A stretch of DNA of 64,000 bases from positions 2,294,001 through 2,358,000 of the forward strand of contig NC_015671.1 of the NCBI RefSeq assembly GCF_000218545.1, given 5' to 3'. This document shows, piece after piece, positions 60,182-64,000 of the stretch (positions within the stretch are counted from its first letter, which is position 1; each line of letters starts with the position of its first letter). The translations under genes were made by a program, and so were the position numbers. Source of the DNA: Cellulomonas gilvus ATCC 13127 (GTDB lineage: Bacteria > Actinomycetota > Actinomycetes > Actinomycetales > Cellulomonadaceae). The notes beneath the pieces are model-generated. The model ran no database searches, was not told the origin of the DNA, and was given only the letters and a program-made list of their open reading frames with translations.

Positions 60182-60830
60182 CGCCGGCCCAGCCGCCCAC
60201 CAGCGCCGCCGTGTGCGGACCCGCCGCCCGCGGCGGCAGGTCGGCGGGCGTGTCCACGTCGTGCCGCAGCGTCGATCCCGCGGGCACGTCCAGCTCGACG
60301 TGACCCGCCGCGCGGTGCGCCGCGGCCGAACCGGTGCCGAACCGCGGCGCCAGCCGCGCATCGGCGCGCGCGGTCAGCAGCGTCGTGCCCGTGCCCTGCG
60401 CGTCGGCGACGAACGCCCGGGCGTGCCGGCCCGCGGCGCGCAGCGCGTCCGCGAGATCGGTCGGTGCCAGCGCGGGCAGGTCGCCCAGCAGCGCCGCGAC
60501 ACCCGCACCCGGCCACGCGTCGCGTGCCCGCTCCTCACCCGCGAGCACCGCGGCGTCCAGCGGCGGCACGTCGCCGGGCGCTGGCTCGTCGACCACGTGC
60601 GCGCCCAGCGCAGGGACGGCCGCGCGCAGCGCCTCGTCGGCGGTCACGACGAGCACGTCGCGCACCCCGCCGGCCGCGAGCGCGGCCCCGATCGTGTCGA
60701 GCGCCATCGCGCGGACCAGCTCGACGCGGTCCTCGGGTGGCAGCGCCCGGGCCAGGCGCGTCTTGCCCGCGCGCGCGTCCTTGACGGGCACGACCACCAC
60801 CCACGCCACCCGACCGTCACGCGCCGTCAT
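60171..60830 (-). CDS. cofC: Phospholactate/PEP guanylyltransferase CofC/FbiD
   Basis: CofC activates 2-phospholactate or, in actinobacteria, phosphoenolpyruvate with GTP for CofD. The 219-residue MobA-like nucleotidyltransferase has VVVPVKDARAGKTRLARALP (nucleotide loop), VVTADEAL, LLGDLPALAPTDL and GTTLLTARADARLAPRFGTGSAAAH. ATG 60830. It is convergent with cofD, with an 11-bp tail overlap. Confidence 0.93.
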   Translation of the reverse strand: MTARDGRVAWVVVVPVKDARAGKTRLARALPPEDRVELVRAMALDTIGAALAAGGVRDVLVVTADEALRAAVPALGAHVVDEPAPGDVPPLDAAVLAGEERARDAWPGAGVAALLGDLPALAPTDLADALRAAGRHARAFVADAQGTGTTLLTARADARLAPRFGTGSAAAHRAAGHVELDVPAGSTLRHDVDTPADLPPRAAGPHTAALVGGWAGVRA

Positions 60831-60911
60831 CCGACCATTCTCGCGTGCCCCCGCGGGCCGTCGTCGCGGGCGTCCGTGGCCCGCGCGAGCGCGCTGGGTC
60901 AGGATGGGCGC

Positions 60912-61013
60912 ATGGGCCTCCAGATCGCCAACGAGCCGGCCGCCGACCAGGTGCTCGACGAGCACCCGTTCGCCGTGGTCGCGGGCATGATGCTCGACCA
61001 GAGCATTCGTTAA
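60912..61013 (+). pseudogene. N-terminal stub of an HhH-GPD DNA glycosylase
   Basis: ATG 60912 opens a frame reading MGLQIANEPAADQVLDEHPF and onward to MMLDQ, the start of an HhH-GPD base-excision protein (compare the intact gene at 62292, which reads ...AMLLDQQYPME). Homology ends exactly after the GACCAG codons at 61001; the next bases are foreign and reach a stop at 61011. The rest of this copy is gone, so it marks the left edge of an insertion. Confidence 0.8.
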
Positions 61014-61017
61014 CCAC

Positions 61018-61166
61018 CGTCTATCACCGCAGGTCAGAGCGCTTCACCGTAGATCGGGGAACTCCGCATCGGCAGCCTCTACACCCTTGCCGACATGCTC
61101 AGAGTCCCAGCGACGACTTTGTTACCCGACGGCAGCCCCGTACCCGTCGATCCGGCTACGAGGTGA
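61018..61166 (+). pseudogene. Remnant of an XRE-type helix-turn-helix gene
   Basis: One frame reads ELRIGSLYTLADMLRVPATTLLPDG (61059-61133) and stops at 61164, the pattern of the last two helices of an XRE domain plus a short tail. The neighbouring upstream frame reads SLTTVYHRRSERFTVDRG (about 61004-61057), which would continue it if one frameshift is allowed near 61057. There is no start codon or recognition helix, so it is a degenerate fragment. Confidence 0.5.
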
Positions 61167-62220
61167 GACCGATCGGCGTCGGCGCGAGCACGGAGGTCAC
61201 CATCTGGTCGGCTTTGACACCGCCCGCCACGATCAGACCGGCGGCCGACGTCTCCGTCTTGAGCAGTTCGGGCTGGGCCAGCCTCTTCAGCGCCTCGATG
61301 ACGTCGACCGCCGGGAACCCCCGCCGGTCTTCGAGGTATCGCGCCACCTGTCGCGCGGCGGGCCGCGGAAGATCGACCTCCTTGGGGAGTTTGGCGTCAG
61401 CATGGATGAACGCTGTAACCACTTCCCACGCCATGTAGAAGATCTCAACAAATGCGCCGTCGTACGGCACCGGGCAGATGATGAGGCCCTTCCGGTCGTC
61501 CTTCCTAACAGCGTCGGAGCGGCCCTGGGAGGTGGGCACGAGACCTACGCGCAGACCGCGCGCTGGAGCGAGATCGATCTGGTTGATCTTCACGGATGTT
61601 CCAACCCACTTGTCGGAGTCGGAGTTACCAAGGAACAGATCGGCCTTCCACAGCCCGTCGATGCTCTGCGGCAGCCTAGAAGCCTTCCCCCGAGTTCGGA
61701 ATGCGGTCGTAGCTGCCGCGATGTGTCGCTTGAGCAACGGCGGATGACCCACACGACCGGTCATCACTCGTGACTCCGATGTCAGCAAATCCGCGGCGGT
61801 GTCGATCAGAGACTGCTTCCCGCTCTTCTCCACGCCGAACAGGATCGAACTCTGATGGGATCCTGGGATCTTGCACAACTTGAGCGCATCCTCGACGCGC
61901 TCCTGGACCGAAGGTTCGCCTCTCTGGACAGCGTCATGAACTGCGTACTCAAAGCAGATTCCGGCGTCACCATCACCTGGCCGATGGTTCCGCGCGAGCA
62001 AGTACAGCGGGATCTTCTCGTAGCCTCCAAGAGCATCGGCCACCTCCCGCTTGAGCGAGTAGAGAACGCCATGAAGGATCGGACCTACCACGGCCGTGAT
62101 GGCCGAGACCTCGTCTGCCACTGGGTTCAGTTGATGCTCTTCGCGAATCTCCACAACCTGGAGAGTAGCCAACCGGGCGTTCCGATAAACCCGCCACACG
62201 GAGGACGGCGCGCACTTCAC
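61156..62220 (-). CDS. Unrecognised 354-residue protein in the islet
   Basis: I cannot name this protein. It has no signal peptide or membrane helix. Visible features: an N-terminal region with GPILHGVLYSLKREVADALGGYEKIPLYLLA, ICFEYAVHDAV, and a central SILFGVEKSGKQSLIDTA. Further on come GLWKADLFLGNSDSDKWVGTSVKIN, RGLRVGLVPTSQGRSD and LIICPVPYDGAFVEIFYMAWEVV. The KADLFLG...SVK spacing weakly resembles a PD-(D/E)xK nuclease core with the second acid replaced. GTG 62220 is the longest start; GTG 62154 is an alternative. Codon use differs from all other genes here. Confidence 0.65.
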   Translation of the reverse strand: MKCAPSSVWRVYRNARLATLQVVEIREEHQLNPVADEVSAITAVVGPILHGVLYSLKREVADALGGYEKIPLYLLARNHRPGDGDAGICFEYAVHDAVQRGEPSVQERVEDALKLCKIPGSHQSSILFGVEKSGKQSLIDTAADLLTSESRVMTGRVGHPPLLKRHIAAATTAFRTRGKASRLPQSIDGLWKADLFLGNSDSDKWVGTSVKINQIDLAPARGLRVGLVPTSQGRSDAVRKDDRKGLIICPVPYDGAFVEIFYMAWEVVTAFIHADAKLPKEVDLPRPAARQVARYLEDRRGFPAVDVIEALKRLAQPELLKTETSAAGLIVAGGVKADQMVTSVLAPTPIGLTS

Positions 62221-62291
62221 CCGCCCGCCGGCGGGTCCGTCGGCCTCCGTCCGTTGCTGTCAAGCGGGTGCAACCGGTGCGGGATGGGAGG

Positions 62292-62861
62292 ATGACCGAG
62301 CGTCTCTGGCTCACGGGCGACCCCGATGCCGACCAACTGCTGACCGACGACTTCTTCGCACTCGCGCTCGCGATGCTGCTGGACCAGCAGTACCCGATGG
62401 AGCACGCGTTCCGAGGCGGGTGGAAGGTGCTGAGCCGGTTCGGCTCGCTCGACCCGGCCGCGATCGCGGCAGCGGACCCGCAGGAGTTCACCGCGCTGTG
62501 CAGCACGCCCCCGGCGATCCACCGCTTCCCCGGCTCGATGGCGCGCCGCCTGCAGGAGCTCGCGGCACTGGTGGTCGAACGGTACGACGGCGACGTGACC
62601 CGCCTGTGGACCGAGCCGACGACGGGCGCGGAGCTGTTCGCGCGCGTCCAGGAGCTGCCCGGCTTCGGCCGGCAGAAGGCCCAGATCTTCGTCGCGCTGC
62701 TCGCCAAGCAGCTCGGGGTGCGGCCCGCGGGCTGGGAGGCCGTCGCGGGCGACTACGCGCTCGACGGGTACCGGTCGGTCGCGGACGTGGTGGACGGGGA
62801 CTCGCTGCGCAGGGTCCGGGAGTTCAAGCAGGCGAAGAAGGCGGCCGCGAAGCGGGCCTGA
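62292..62861 (+). CDS. HhH-GPD-type base excision DNA repair protein
   Basis: A 189-residue HhH-GPD superfamily protein (endonuclease III/AlkA-like), probably removing damaged bases. The N-terminal helix contains ALAMLLDQQYPMEHAF, the helix-hairpin-helix is LPGFGRQKAQIFVALLAKQ, and an Asp in VAGDYALDG follows at the expected catalytic spacing. The Lys/Ala C-terminus is basic. ATG 62292 lies directly behind GGGAGG, so a GTG at 62268 or 62277 is possible. A truncated relative lies 1.3 kb upstream. Confidence 0.88.
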   Translation: MTERLWLTGDPDADQLLTDDFFALALAMLLDQQYPMEHAFRGGWKVLSRFGSLDPAAIAAADPQEFTALCSTPPAIHRFPGSMARRLQELAALVVERYDGDVTRLWTEPTTGAELFARVQELPGFGRQKAQIFVALLAKQLGVRPAGWEAVAGDYALDGYRSVADVVDGDSLRRVREFKQAKKAAAKRA

Positions 62862-62864
62862 GCC

Positions 62865-64000
62865 TCACGGCAGGGCGGACTTGGCCGCGAGCACGCGCGT
62901 GAACGCCGCGTCCACCTTGGCCGCGAACTGCGGGTCGACGCGCGCCTGGTGCACCACGGCCCCGACCATCTCCGGGGCGACCTGCGGGACCTTCGAGACC
63001 AGGACGAGGTCCACGCCCGCGTCGATCGCCGCGATCGCGCGGTCCGCGGGCGACCACTGCTGCACCTGCTCGGCGCCCGAGAGGTCGTCGGTGATCACCA
63101 GCCCGTCGAACCCGAGGCGCTCGCGCAGCAGCCCGCCGACGACCGCCGGTGAGAACGCCGCGGGCGCGGACGGGTCGATCTGCGTGTAGATCGCCGTGGA
63201 GACCATGACGCACGTGGCGCCCGCAGCGATGCCGTCGGCGAACACCCGGATCTGCGCGCCGTCGCTCGTCGTGACGTCGTCCGTCACGCCCGCGGTGGTG
63301 TCGGTGTCGGCGGTCACCGCGCCGAGGCCCGGGAAGTGCTTGATCGCGACCGCGACCCCGGAGTCGCGCAGGCCCGCGGCGAACGCGTTCGCGTGCGAGG
63401 TCACCGACCGGGGCGTGGTGCCGTAGTTCCGGTCGAGCGCACCGACCGGTGGGTTGTCGGCCTCAGTGCCCGCGGCGACCAGGTCCATCACGGGGGCGAG
63501 GTCCAGGTTCACGCCCACCGCCGCGAGCTCGCTCCCCCACGCGGTCGCCTGCTCGCGCAGGTCGGCAGGATCCCACGTCGCCTGCTCCGTGGCGGCCGGG
63601 ATGTCCGAGAACCCCGGGCCGCGCAGCACCTGCACGCGGCCGCCCTCCTGGTCGGTCGCCACCAGCATGGGCCGGCCGTGCGTGGTCTCAGCGCCGACGA
63701 GCGACGTGTGGCGCTCGACGAGCGTGCGCACGTCGGCGGCGCCCGCGGTGCTGCGGCCGTGCAGGAACAGGTTGCCCACGTGGTCCTGCACGATCGCGCG
63801 GCGGCTCACGGGATCGGGCTCGGTCACGTCCACACCGACCATGAAGAGCTGGCCGACCTTCTGCTCGAGCGTCCACGCGTCACCCGCGGGCGTGGGCGTG
63901 GGCGTGGGCGACGGCGCGGGCACCGGCGTCGGGCTCGCCGTGGTGCGGGCGCTCGTGGACGGGGTGGGCGCGGCGGACCGGTCGGCGTCGCGTGCCAGCA
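62865..64000 (-). CDS. Secreted GH3 family beta-N-acetylhexosaminidase-like protein (5' end off window)
   Basis: At least 378 residues of a glycoside hydrolase family 3 protein; the frame is still open at the window edge, with a Ser/Thr/Pro/Ala linker (PTPVPAPSPTPTPTPAGD) typical of an exported protein after a signal peptide. Catalytic-domain motifs: VGQLFMVGVD, ATDQEGGRVQVLRGPG, NLDLAPVMDL, AIKHFPGLGAVTADTD and VITDDLSGAEQV (nucleophile Asp). The NagZ His of the KHFPGHG..DSH loop is not conserved (KHFPGLG..DTD). GTGs inside the linker are not the true start. Confidence 0.88.
   Translation of the reverse strand, partial: LARDADRSAAPTPSTSARTTASPTPVPAPSPTPTPTPAGDAWTLEQKVGQLFMVGVDVTEPDPVSRRAIVQDHVGNLFLHGRSTAGAADVRTLVERHTSLVGAETTHGRPMLVATDQEGGRVQVLRGPGFSDIPAATEQATWDPADLREQATAWGSELAAVGVNLDLAPVMDLVAAGTEADNPPVGALDRNYGTTPRSVTSHANAFAAGLRDSGVAVAIKHFPGLGAVTADTDTTAGVTDDVTTSDGAQIRVFADGIAAGATCVMVSTAIYTQIDPSAPAAFSPAVVGGLLRERLGFDGLVITDDLSGAEQVQQWSPADRAIAAIDAGVDLVLVSKVPQVAPEMVGAVVHQARVDPQFAAKVDAAFTRVLAAKSALP

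Larger units (their letters stand above)
61002..62250. mobile_element. Low-GC islet inserted at an HhH-GPD gene
   Basis: Between the glycosylase stub and the intact glycosylase gene the sequence has visibly lower GC and unlike codon use. It holds a broken XRE-like fragment and one unknown gene. No terminal inverted repeats, target duplication, integrase or transposase were seen, so the mechanism is unknown; the right boundary is approximate. Confidence 0.6.

Noticed and set aside
61002..62250. Complete insertion sequence or transposon
   Set aside because: No transposase, terminal inverted repeats or target-site duplication could be found by eye at the boundaries.
63600..63923. GTG near 63923 as the start of the GH3 gene
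   Set aside because: The same frame continues open to the window edge with a Pro/Thr/Ser linker typical of a secreted protein, so the true start lies outside.

Overview
This 64 kb window is chromosomal DNA of a very GC-rich Gram-positive bacterium. Gene content and order point to the Actinobacteria, order Micrococcales, and probably Cellulomonas or a close relative. The order is read from sequence features; the genus is an inference. No rRNA, tRNA, CRISPR array, prophage or complete insertion sequence was seen. GTG starts are common, and many genes are coupled by ATGA or GTGA overlaps.

Positions 1-25,460 hold a conserved housekeeping backbone, mostly on the minus strand: tsf (3' end off the window), rpsB, a divergent M23-family secreted protein, a WhiG/FliA-type sigma factor, xerC, dprA, comM, yraN, a DUF2469 gene, rnhB, lepB, rplS, trmD, rimM, khpA, rpsP, an amidohydrolase, ffh, glnD (without ACT domains), glnB, amtB, ftsY, a small membrane protein, smc and ndk. 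Regulatory structure includes a possible rplS leader pseudoknot, strong hairpins after khpA and at the start of glnD, and a GlnR-like site array upstream of amtB.

Positions 25,515-37,200 contain DUF4233 and folC, which are normally neighbours of ndk. Here they are separated by about 5 kb holding a TetR-regulated MFS exporter and the PTS-type dihydroxyacetone kinase dhaKLM. A secreted beta-helix protein follows, then ileS preceded by a translational T-box leader with an ATC (Ile) specifier. Positions 37,200-45,000 carry two related HAD phosphatases flanking an aminoglycoside-phosphotransferase-like gene, a phosphoribosyltransferase, a TipAL-like MerR regulator with a classic 19-bp-spacer promoter, and a heterodimeric ABC exporter pair ending in a 23-bp perfect hairpin.

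Positions 45,000-56,100 are the metabolic highlight: a minus-strand cluster that looks like a complete pyrimidine import and reductive degradation system. It has an NMT1-type binding lipoprotein, two permeases and an ATPase, a beta-ureidopropionase-like nitrilase, a dihydropyrimidinase, a class III aminotransferase and an SDR. No classical dihydropyrimidine dehydrogenase is present; an LLM-class (F420- or FMN-dependent) oxidoreductase occupies that place. A divergent MocR-type regulator lies upstream. Positions 56,282-60,830 then encode an ABC cassette of the proposed F420-0 precursor transporter type followed by cofD and cofC, so F420 precursor uptake and F420 assembly sit beside a probable F420-using operon. 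I infer that the two units cooperate.

Positions 60,900-62,900 hold a lower-GC islet: a truncated stub of an HhH-GPD DNA glycosylase, a broken XRE-like fragment, an unrecognised 354-residue protein, and an intact HhH-GPD gene. The window ends inside a secreted GH3 (NagZ-like) gene.
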